Assembly (NCBI GenBank): GCA_024036415.1
Contig: JAMWET010006971.1
Location: 38,501 to 102,500, forward strand
From: Prochilodus magdalenae
Taxonomy: Eukaryota > Chordata > Actinopteri > Characiformes > Prochilodontidae
Length of the DNA stretch: 64,000 nucleotides
Direction: 5' to 3'
Of this stretch, positions 22,001 to 34,000 are shown piece by piece. The translations under genes and the position numbers were made by a program. How positions within the stretch are numbered: the first letter of the stretch is position 1; each line of letters begins with the position of its first letter. The notes under the pieces were generated by a model, which made no database searches, was not told where the DNA came from, and saw only the letters and a list, made by a program, of their open reading frames with translations.

Positions 22001-25000
22001 TTTCTTTTTGGTCACCTACAGGCACTTACTCTGACCAGCTTAAAATTTAAGACTGTGTTGTTGTGTTGTTGATAATTGTAATCTGTCAGCCCTAATGCTA
22101 TAACAATATAATATGTAATATTCTGTAAGAGTATACATAATGGATGAATTCCTGCAAGGGCATGGAGAAATCACCCGCCCCCCCGCTTAACATATCTGGT
22201 GCCATCATTTTTGGTACTTTTTAACTTCTAATGCGTTCATTGACCCAGGCCCATGGCCCTTTTCACCAACGTGTAACCTGACTGCTCATTTCTTCCAAAA
22301 ATAAACCAGCTCACAACCCAAAAAGTTAATTCCCAGCTGGAGCCAAAGAACAGTAGGTTCGAACCATAAACGCATCAATGGGTATGTCTTCTGTATTACT
22401 GAGGAAAGAGATGACAACAATGTCATGTCCCAGTGTTCTGATGAAGATCCGCTCCTACTTCTTTTCATCCCCAGTAGCTGTTTTTTTTTTTTTTCCGGAA
22501 TAAAAGCAAACAAACATCCCAAATCAACTCCGGCCGCTTGTCCTTTGTCGATGCTGATGTCGTAACTTTTGAAGTTCATAGGTTCCATGGTGCAAAAACA
22601 AGCTTTTTTCCTGAATTGCACCAAATTCTAACAAGCCATAGAACCAGTTCAAGAACCAGGGTTCTTATGGTTAAAAGGCGCTGCCAGAAATCATGCAAGA
22701 ATGCAGTGGATGGCCTGAATCAAAGGGTCAACAATTTGTACTATAGAGAGCTGGACTGCAGGTTTTTGTGCCAGTCAGGCAGAACCACCTGATGCCTTTT
22801 GTATATTCTGTCTTTTGGCAGCTGACTAGTTGGATGCAGCGAGTTCCTGCTTTGTTGGAATGGAAAGCTGCAGGTTGACTCTTTTGGACACTTCGTTTTG
22901 GAGGTTGGACACTCCTAGTCCATATCCTTAGTACTTTTAGCTTAACCCTGAAGGCAATGATATGAATCTGGATTGGAACATGTCAAGCAGTGTGCAGCAG
23001 AATACAAGGTGATTTCCAAAGCTGACAGGTCTATATTTTATTTTTAGCCATCGTCCTTGAAATCGCTGCATCTCCGGTACTCTGGATGAATCTGGTTTTC
23101 AGGGCTGTGAATACTCAGAGGCACCAAACCTGCCTAAGAATATCCCACAGGGTTAAATATGGAACGGTTAAACATGTGCCCTGCCAAACTGTCCCTCAAC
23201 GCTGTCTCCATTATCTCCTCGTCGGCTAAGGATTTGTCTAAGGGGATCCCCTTTGTGTACGAGTGTGTATATGCACTGCCTTTGTGAGTGAGGGAGAGTG
23301 AGGGGCAAGGGAAATCATAGTGCTCAAGGTGCATCCGCTGTGATCCCAAAGGTCCAATCAGTGCACTCTAGCACAGATGGAGAGAAGTGGAAGTGTTCTA
23401 TCAGGACTCTCCTCAAAGATGATCTCCAGAGGGCTCAGTACTCTCGTCTCATTAGTGAAGCAGCTTGTTAATCTGTGTGTCAAGGGGCAGGTTCCGGAGG
23501 GTGAGGGGTGAGGGGGGAGCGGATTACTTCAGAACTTGACCTAACAAACCTAGTGCCAATTTCCCCGTCTCAGTTTGGGCTTAATCCTAAACTAAATAAG
23601 CTTTCTGATGGAAAATGTCCAAATGTCATTAAAATGTCCAAAATTGTGTACATAAAATGATTTATAAGCTCACTGGACACAAAATGAGTCACCTCTGACT
23701 GTAATATACCTAATAGTGTGCAATACCTCCACAACCATGAATAACAGCTGTGATTCACTTTGGCATGAACTGGACAAGTTCCTGGATGTAGGCCATGTCA
23801 ATGTTTAGCCACGCTACCATCAAAGAATTGTGCAGCTGGGCCAGATTTGGTGGATGCCTTCCTTGGCACTCATTATTTAATGTGATCCCACAGATTTTCT
23901 AGAGAATTCAAATCTGGGGATTTTGCGGGTCCAGATGTGTGAATACTCCTATATGTTCATCATGCCAATCAACATTTGCAGAACATCTGTGAAGCCCAGA
24001 ATTGTCATCTTGGAATACAGGGATAGGAATGTTATGTTCCTCTGTATTATGATGAGCAAAAGCCAAAACCTAGTTGTTCAGCAGCGTAATGTACTCGTTG
24101 AGATTCAAATTTACTGTCACTTCAACCAAAGAATCTTTTTATTTAAAGTATGCAGGCTATATCATGTGCCCAATGACACAGCTGGGCATCTGGACACAGC
24201 TGGACGTCTGAGACAATAGACATACAGTGCATTTAGAGAATGGGACAGACACCCACCCCACAGGGAGGTGGAAGGCATTGATGTGTAGAAACTTTGGGGT
24301 GACATATAAGGGTGGCCAGTCAGATTTTAGTGGAGGCTCTGGCCGTCCCGGTCCCACCCTTTTAAAACTCTGCTTGTTTTCAAGTGGTGTCAGAACTGTA
24401 CCTGGGTGTTGTGTATCCTCTTGATGATATTCTAAATGTTGTGTTGTCTTCTCACAGGAAATGTGAAATTGATCCACACCACTGATATTTTCACTGTTGA
24501 TCTGCGGCTAAATCTGCATCGGTGCAAGACTTTGGCACTTTGTTGCAGACTGGCTTAGATTTTTTTTTTTTTTCTTCTCAAATTTTATCAGTTTTCTCTT
24601 TCCAGCAAAAACAGAAAGTTTCACCAGTAATTAAGACAGCTTGGTTCTAGTCTGGGCCTGATCCATGTTCACGTAAGACCAGGTTCCTCCTTAAAGAACA
24701 GCTTTAGCGAACAATGCACCTAATTTTACCGCTGCTCCAAATGAAGTCACTCAAACAAGACGAGTTTGAGGTCTGAAGTTGAGGAGTTGTGAGTGTAACT
24801 GTGAGTGCAACAGATGATGTAGGCATACACTTGGTAACACTAGTTAGTGTTACCAAGTGTATGCCTACATCATCACATGCTTGCTGTGTGCAGATTTGAT
24901 TAAGTGATTTCAGGCACTGTATGACATCAGCAAACGTGATGTTTGATGATATAGGCAAGCCATTGCAAGCAGTCGTTAGGTAAATATTCAGTAAAGGCAC

Positions 25001-28000
25001 AAATGTGAATGATGCATTGCATGCATCGATTTTAGAAGAGTAAATTTAAATGCTGTGGAACAATAAAATGAATTGTTGTGAAATTTGAAATTTCATTAGG
25101 CATTGAATAGTTTACTAAAATGCGGTCCTCGGGTCTACCTTATTTGAGAACTGCAGTCCTAACGAATCGTAATTAAACCAGTCTGGTATTCCTGTGTAGT
25201 AGCTGTGAAGATGAGTAGATGAATGACCGAGTTATTTTTTGCTCCCTCCAGGCTCTGATGCATTACGCTGGAAGCAGGAATTCTGTGGAGCACGGTCTGT
25301 CCCTGCTGGAGGTCTACTGTCTCTCCATTAACTGTTTCGCAGCAGCAAGGCCACACCTGACTTCGGATTCTCCCAACGTTGCTCTCGTGCTGAAGAGACT
25401 CGCCCTGTAAGTTTACACTCACACTCATACATGTAATGTGTATGCTTAATAAGCAGGGGTAAGCAATGACTTGTATGCATGAGTTTGCAAGCGAGTTGAC
25501 GAGCAGATGCAGGGGGAATACACCAATGTGTGACCCGAGGCCTATTGCGATATACTGTAAATGGTTGCACCCCGACCACATATGTGATGTAAGAAACGAT
25601 GTGCCTCATCGCTGTACCCATCTGACTCAACAGCCTTGATTACAGACATTCAGCGAGCAGTGATGTCCTCTATGAGTCTTTCTGCACTCATGCACCACGC
25701 AGGACTACATGCACACAGACCGTTACGACGAGTCCCTAACGCCACACCAACATTATCAAAGACTGCAATGGTGTCGTGCCAGATTGTCATGGAGTGACTC
25801 GGAATGGCAACCGGTCATCTTCAGTTTCCTGCTTTTGTTTTGGTGGAGACCAAAAAAATTTGTGTGCGGGGGCACTGTGGTCAGTGCGAAGATGGCGGGT
25901 TTGTCACACGTCCAGAAGGCCTGGCGTCACTCCACCTCCACCCCTACCGCACCATCTGCAGGAACTGTGTGAGGATATTCAAGCTGCATGGGATGGATTA
26001 TCGCAGGGCACCATTAGGAACCTCTGCATTCCATGCAGAGATGTTTGGCAGGTTGGATTAGCAAACACAGCGGCCCGTTGCCATACTGAGACACTACTTC
26101 TGTATGTGTAGCTCAATAAATATTGGTTATATCAGTCTAAACTGATCCTTTATTGATGATACTCCTTCCTTCTGAATATGCAGCGCAGTCCCACACTACC
26201 TTCTGGGTGCAACTATTATTAATGTATGTATGTGTGTATGTATGTATGTACAGGTGTTGGTCATAAAATTAGAATATCATGAAAAAGTTGATTTATTTCA
26301 GTAATTCCATTTAAAAAGTGAAACTTGTATATTATATTCATTCATTACACACAGACTGATATATTTCAAGTGTTTGTCTTTTAATTTTGATGATTATAAC
26401 TGACAGCTAATGAAAACCCCAAATTCAGTATCTCAGAAAATTAGAATATTGTGAAAAGGTTTAATATTGAAGACACCTGGTGCCAAACTCTAATCATCTA
26501 GTTTAAATGCCGTTTAAATGGTCTCTCAGTCTAGTTCTATAGACTACACAATCATGGGGCAGACTGCTGACTTGACAGTTGTCCAAAAGACGACCATTGA
26601 CACCTTGCACAAGGAGGGCAAGACACAAAAGGTCATTGCTAAAGAGGCTGGCTGTTCACAGAGCTCTGTGTCCAAGCACATTAATAGAGAGGCGTAGGGA
26701 AGGAAAAGATGTGGTAGAAAAAAGTGTGCAAGCAATAGGGATAACCGCACCCTGGAGAGGAGTGTGAAACCAAACCCATTCAAAAATGTGGGGGAGATTC
26801 ACAAAGAGTGGACTGCAGCTGGAGTCAGTGCTTCAAGAACCACCAAGCACAGACGTATGCAAGACATGGGTTTCAGCTGTCGCATTCCTTGTGTCAAGCG
26901 ACTCTTGAATAAGAGACAGCGTCAGAAGCGTCTCGCCTGGGCTAAAGACAAAAGAACTGAACTGCTGCCGAGTGGTCCAAAGTTCTGTTCTGTGATGAAA
27001 GTAAATTATGCATTTCCTTTGAAAATCAAGGTCCCAGAGTCTGGAGGAAGAGAGGAGGAAGAATGCATGTTGCTTGAGGTCCAGTGTAAAGTTTCCACAG
27101 TCAGTGATGGTTTGGGGTGCCATGTCATCTGCTGGTGTTGGTCCACTGTGTTATTTGAGGTCCAAGGTCAACGCAGCCGTCTACCAGGAAGTCTTAGAGC
27201 ACTTCATGCTTCCTGCTGCTGAACAACTTTATGGAGATGCAGATTTCATTTTCCAACAGAACTTGGCACCTGCACACAGTGCCAAAGCTACCAGTACCTG
27301 GTATAAGGACCATGGTATCCCTGTTCTTAGTTGGCCAGCAAACTCGCCTGACCTTAACCCCATAGAAAATCTATGAGGTATGGTGAAGAGGAAGATGCGA
27401 TACACCAGACCCAACAATGCAGAAGAGCTGAAGGCCACTATCAGAGCAACCTGGGCTCTTATAACACCTGAGCAGTGCCACAGACTGATCGACTCCATGC
27501 CACGCCGCATTTCTGCAGTAATCCAGGCAACAGGAGCCCCAACTAAGTATTGAGTGCTGTACATGCTCATACTTTTCATGTTCATACTTTTCAGTTGGCC
27601 AACATTTCTAACAATCCTTTTTTGTATTGGTCTTAAGTGATATTCTAATTTTCTGAGATACTGAATTTGGGATTTTCATTAGTTGTCAGTTATAATCATC
27701 AAAATTAAAATAAATAATCACTTATAAATATATCAATCTGTGTGTAATGAATGAATATAATATACAAGTTTCACTTTTTGAATTGAATTACTGAAATAAA
27801 TCTTTTACATGATATTGTAATTTTATGACCAACACCTGTATGTATGTGTGTTTAACAGTGTATAGCTGCAACAATCATTAATTCCGGTGTTAAAATACAT
27901 TTTCTTACTCTGTATGTACTATAAAAGGCCAGCTGGATGACTGCACCACGACTGTCTTTTATTCACCTAATGGAATTAAACTTAACTTGATTTGACACTA

Positions 28001-31000
28001 AAATGATAATTGAAATGATAATTCTAGTTGAGGAGGAGATGTGGTTTTTAATAATTGGATTGTCATGTTCACTTTGTTGCCTTGTCTCTTCCTTTAGGAG
28101 CTGCTTTGAATTGCTTCTCTCCGTACCTCAGAATGAAATCCCTTTTGAAGCTTGGCTGCAGTTCCACGGCTCTGTTCAGGTGAGAAGCGCACCTGCTTAT
28201 TTCCCAAAATCAGAAATGGAGGGTACCTCTTCGTGCATTGAGCAATTACCCCAAAATGTGCCACAGCCTTTGTTTGCTGCGTTCCATGTACTACAGATTT
28301 TTTATTTTTTTTTTTAATCGGTTTCTTGAGTCATACTTTTACGTTATTACTTGTTTGGTTTTACTATGTGTGTTTGAATCTGTACATATCAGGAAGGACA
28401 GCTCTTGTAGTTTGGGTTAAATGCAAGAACCCGTATGTCTTTGTATACATGTACGTGTTTCTATGCAGGCTGCGCATGAAGCCATGTTGCAGTATGGGAG
28501 CACAGACCTGCAAGCGCTTCTGCAGATCACAGGAGAGGGCGGGGCCTGGAGTAACCCTGCCCTCATCGCCCTCCTCACCGGGCAACCCACAGATGTGGAT
28601 GAGGGTCAGTAGCTCTATTACTCTCGTCTAGTCATATTTAGCAATGGCTGTGTAGAACATAAGTAGGAAAACCAGGGAAACATTGCTAAAGCTAGTGTTG
28701 GATCTCCTCTGGAAGTTTTGGATTTTGATTCTCCTAACTTGGTGTACGTATGTATGTATACATGCATGTATGCGTGTACATTTCAGCAGTACCTGTAATA
28801 GAATGGAAAAAAATACCCAGTGTATGTATTTATAAGCAATGCATACTTTGCATGGACAAATAGCTGGAGGAGGTGTGGGATTGCCATGCTATTGGGAAGG
28901 AAGATAAAGGTTACCATGAACAATAAATGATGACGTACAAAAGTAGCGTCTCTCAGTATGGCATCAGGCCACCATATTTGCTAACCCGACATGCCAGACA
29001 TCTCTGCATGGAGCTGTAAAGGTTCCTAATGGTGTCCTGTGATTAAACCATCCCAGGCAGCTTGAAAATTTCAAGCAGTTCCTGCAGAGTTTGCAGTGAA
29101 GGGGGAGGGACACCAGGCCTTCTGGACGCATGTGTAATGCATGACAACAAACTGTCTTGCCGCTGACCACGGTGCCTCAATACACGGATTCGTTGATTAC
29201 CTCCACCAAGACAAAAGCGGGACTCAATACTAAAGATGACCTGCTGCAATTCTGAGTCACTCTGACGGACTGGCACGACACCATTGTAGTCCATGGTGCC
29301 GGTGATGTGGTGTTGGCGTAACGATCTGTGTGCATGTAGTGCCGGGTGGTGCAGCCATCCGCCAGTGGTGCTGCACTAACAGGATGTCTCATGGAGGAAA
29401 TCACTGCTATCTGCATGTCTACAGTCGTGGCTGTTGGGTCAGTTAGGTAGCGAGAAAATCAGTCCTTGCTTATGTCATACGTATGGCAGAGCGTGAAACT
29501 ATAGTCAATTTACATGTCTCACAATGTCAAACTTGCACACCAAATTTCTTCCTGTTGGTTAATTCCTTTTGGGTGTAACTATTTATTTATTCTTTTTCTG
29601 TATTATTAATTTTTTTCTGTGTATTTCTGTATTAAGTTAAACCCAACACCCAGAGTTTCACCCAAAACATTTTCGATTTGTTTAATTCACTTCTTCTGTT
29701 TGTCTTTTTTTTGCCTCCAACAGTGAATGCTTACCTAGCTTTGGAAGGAGATGACTTTTTGGAGATGAGGATCAAGCATCTGGAGAAAGTATCAGAGGTG
29801 GAGAAGGCATTGACTCTCACTAAGGCCTGTGGCAACTGCAGTTTGCTGCCTGGCCAGGCCAACTTTCGTCAAACTTTTGTCACCCAGCTTTGCCAGCTGC
29901 TGCCCAGTGAGGAGGCTATTATGGAGGTAACCTATATATGAGTAGGGCTGTTTGATCAGATTAATTTGAACAGATGGTCACTGTAATGAACGTTTTCCTG
30001 AAAAATCCTTTATCCAGGGCCAGTATGGTTGCAGGTTTTCCTTCTAACACGGCAGATTCATTCTTTATTTGTAGACCAACTGATATGACGTGTGGAGTCG
30101 GTTGTATTTCACCCAGTTTGGAACAAAAACCTGTAGCGACACAGGGCCTTTGTCGAGAAGGTTGGATCCCCCATGTATGTGATGATGGAGAGGGATCTAG
30201 TGTTGCGAGTCTAACGTTAGCTCAGAGTTATGTCTTGCTGTGTGAAGAGTCCAAGTGTTCTTTGGCAGACTGAAGGACTTAACCTCTCTGCTGTTTAGCC
30301 ACTTATCCTTATGAGCAGCTCCGGGAAGGTGGGGTGTTCATGGATGCCAAAAATCCAGAATAACCCACTTCAACATAATGAGAGGCTATTTCTTACCTAC
30401 CTATATGCAAAACAGAATGCAGACTAAATACGTTTGAAGTGTTTAGAAGTAATACCTTTGAAATTTTAAATGAGTTTGTCTTATCTTGGTTAGATCTCCA
30501 GGCTGGATGGCAAGGATGTTCTGGACATCATTTGCAATATGGAGACAGAAGGTGATGAGAACACGGCCTTCATCCTTTGTACCACATACTTCACCCAGCA
30601 ACTACAGCAAGAAAGCTTGTACTGCTCCTGGTGCGTTTCCTTTTAATACCTTCAGCTGCCCAGCTGAGCTTTTCTCTAGTCTGGTAAAGGATGTGTATGT
30701 GAAATGTCATCATTTCTAAGCTCTCACATGTATGATGACTTGTATGGTCTTTTGTCCCACGTTGCAGGAAGATTGCAGGAAGAATGATCACATCTAAACG
30801 CGTTTTGCTTTGTTTATCCATCTTTCAGGGAGCTGACGCTGCTTTGGAGCAAGCTGCAGAGGAGGATTGATGGATCTCTTGAATCATTTTTAGAACGGTG
30901 CCTCCAGTTTGGGGCTATAGCTAAGACAGTCTACCATCTCCTGTTCCTCATTCGAGTAATACAAACTGAGGTAAATATGTTTGTACATGACTCACTTCCT

Positions 31001-34000
31001 TCTGGGTTCACCTATTTTTATGACTCTGAGTGTGTTTGTTTTTTGTGTAACATCATTGAGAAGCCTAACCAAGACGGTCTCTCTTTTCTGTTTTCAGGCG
31101 ATGCACTTTGGTCTGGCGGTATCAGTTGAACTTTGTGTCAAAGCCCTTCAACTTCCGAGACAAGAGGACACAGAAACGAAGACGACTGTCTGTAAAACCG
31201 CATCATGCCTCCTTCCAGACGATTTGGAGGTGCTGCGGGCCTGCCAGCTCACAGAGTTCCTCCTTAGCCCGTCTCAGGAGGTCTTTGGCACACTTGAGGA
31301 TCTTTATGGGCGTCCAGATCAAAAGTATGATGAGGAAAACGCTATCATCCCCAATTCGTTACGCTGTGAGCTGCTCTTGGCCCTCAAAGCGCACTGGCCA
31401 TTCGACCCTGAGTTCTGGGACTGGAAAACCTTAAAGCACTACTGCGTTAAGCTACTAGGCCTGGAGCCTGAGGAAGAGGAAAGTGAAGTGGTAGAGGATG
31501 TGACCAACGTTCAGCAAGCAAGTGATGGAGAGGAGGAAGATACTGAGAAGGAGGAAATGAGTGAGACTGATGAATACTGCCATGCTGAACAAAAGGAGAA
31601 CAAGCAGCATGAAGGAAACGTGAAGAAGCTGCAGCATCAGGGAAGTGCAAAAAAGTTACAGGATCAGAACTCCCCAAAGAAAGAGCTGCTTTGGACTTCC
31701 GAAAGAGCCAAAAGGTGGCAGAAGTACAAATTCTTCTGTCAGATGTGCCAGAAGGAGGTGATTGAGCCACGGTTCCTCCATCACTCCAGAAAGCACTTGA
31801 CGGACGATGTGTGGACGTGTCCCGTTTGCCTGCAAAAATTCGAAAGTAAAGACGACCTTGTTCCACATTCCAAAGAGCACCTTCGGATGCCTACCAGAGT
31901 CTGTCATTTGAAAAAGAAGAAAGTGAAAAAGAAGGAGATGAGTGTAAAAAAGAAGCTGGAGTTTGGAGAAGCGGAGTCTGAGGAGGATGAGTTTAACGAC
32001 TTGGAACCTGGCCAGATACCTTTGGACCCATCTCTAGTCATGTATTACCAGTCCACGCACGATCCCGTTGTGTTGGAACATATTTTGGAGCAAGCCGCCA
32101 CTGTGCCTAAAAAGCAAACGGACGAAGACTACATCACATTTGATTACATCTACAGACACTTTAAGCTACAGGATCGCGAGGTTTACCCATGCCCTGCCAC
32201 AGACTGTTCGAGGACCTTTAAACTTTTCAAATACTTGGGCGTTCACCTTAAGAACGAGCATGATGATTCAGACCCAAACGTCAAACATTACATGGAGATG
32301 AAAGACCGTCGGGAGAAGTGCACGTTCTGTCGCAGAACGTTTATGAGCTCCCATCACCACAGGAAGCACCGCGGCATGCATTACGGAGACCATCCGTACA
32401 TGTGTGTGGTCACAGGTTGCGGTGGCCGTTTTGATAGCACCAACGAACTTCTCTCACACAAACACAGCCACGGCTTCATGCTCGCCTACCACTGTGAACT
32501 TAAGGGCTGTAGTCTCTCCTTCTGTGACCTCGGTCAGCTATATCACCACGAGGCTCAGCACTTCCGCGATGCAGCGTATACCTGCACCAGTCCAGGCTGC
32601 AAGAAGTTTTACTACTGTCGTAAGGAGTTTCTGAAGCACTTAGACACCCATGGCATCATCTTCACAGAGAAGGACTTTGAGGCACAGAGGAAAGCAAGAA
32701 GAAAACTTCTGCTCCCCATTGTGGAGGATGATGTTGGTTCCAAACTGCCCCAAGAGTCAAACCAAGAATTGTTGAACCAGGCCCACAGCAAACTCTCTCC
32801 ATCCCGACAGTTGGAATGCAAGGAGTCCAGAGGTTCACTGACTTGTGTTGCTGTGTGTTTTGATGGTAAAAAATTCACCTGTGGCCTGGAGAAATGTGGC
32901 AGGACCTTCAATAAGGCAAGAGAGATTCAGAAGCACTTAAAAATTGTCCATCCTGATCAGTTTAAAGAAGAGAACAAGGTTTGCAAGACCGAAAATGAAG
33001 ACCATCTGAAGGACATGTCTGGTAAAGACCATAAAAGCGCTCGAGACAAAAGTCCAAGTGGTCCATCCACCCAGGGATCCAGTCAGGAAAATGTTGTTTT
33101 GTCTTCAAAAGATTCTGTACGGTGTGAATCGGCACCTTCCTCAAAGCTCAGCACTTGTTCAGGCCACTCAGAACTCGGTGATGCATTGACTGAAATTGTT
33201 CTAGGCCTTAGTCAGCTAAGCCTTAACTCCTCCGTCTCTGGCAGCATTCGACATAACCCCGGCAGACATAGTCTGGAATCCAAAATGCCACAGGTGTCCT
33301 GTTTCACAACTTCAAATGTCAAGTCTTCTGCCAAAGCGACACCTAACAAAATCGACGAAATGAAACCTCAGCAGGCACCAACAGATTCAAAGAGGTTGCT
33401 GTTGAAGGCAGAATCGCCGCCAACACCTAGAGAACCTAGTTTTGATAATCAGGCAGACAATATTGTTTTCCAGTACACGAGCAAGCCTTACGCCTGCGAT
33501 GTTGATGGCTGCAGCTATGAGAGTGTTACTAGCTATGCACTGGTGCATCACTATGTCACGAAGCATGGATTTAGCAAGATGGAAGTAAAGCAGAAGGACA
33601 TTTTTAATCCTCTCAAGTTCAAGCCTTTCAAGTGCCACCTCTGCTCTAAGGGCTACAAAGAAAGGAAGGAGCTGAAGGCTCATTATCGCCTTAAGCATAA
33701 CAAAAACTTGACGGTCATAGAAGAAGCAAACTGCTCTTTGAAAAAGAAGGATGAGGATTCTTCACCTTCTGGTCTGCAGGCCGCAACCAAACCAACTGGC
33801 AAAGAAGGAACGGCATCGTTGAAAACAAAAGAGGTCCCTGTGGAAAAAAAGAACATGCCCACTTCAAAAGACAGGGAGAAAGCAATATTGTGGGCAGGTA
33901 AGATGGAGAGAAGAGATGACGGAATTATGATTGAGGAAAAGAGACCAAGGACTAGCCAAACTTCCCTGACGAAACAGGACACTGATGAGGGCAAGGCAGA

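Noticed and set aside
30981..31097. In-frame extension upstream of the large rlf exon
   Set aside because: This is intron 7. TTTTCAG/GCG at 31098 is the acceptor, and residues before AMHFG do not match RLF while upstream exons join in phase.
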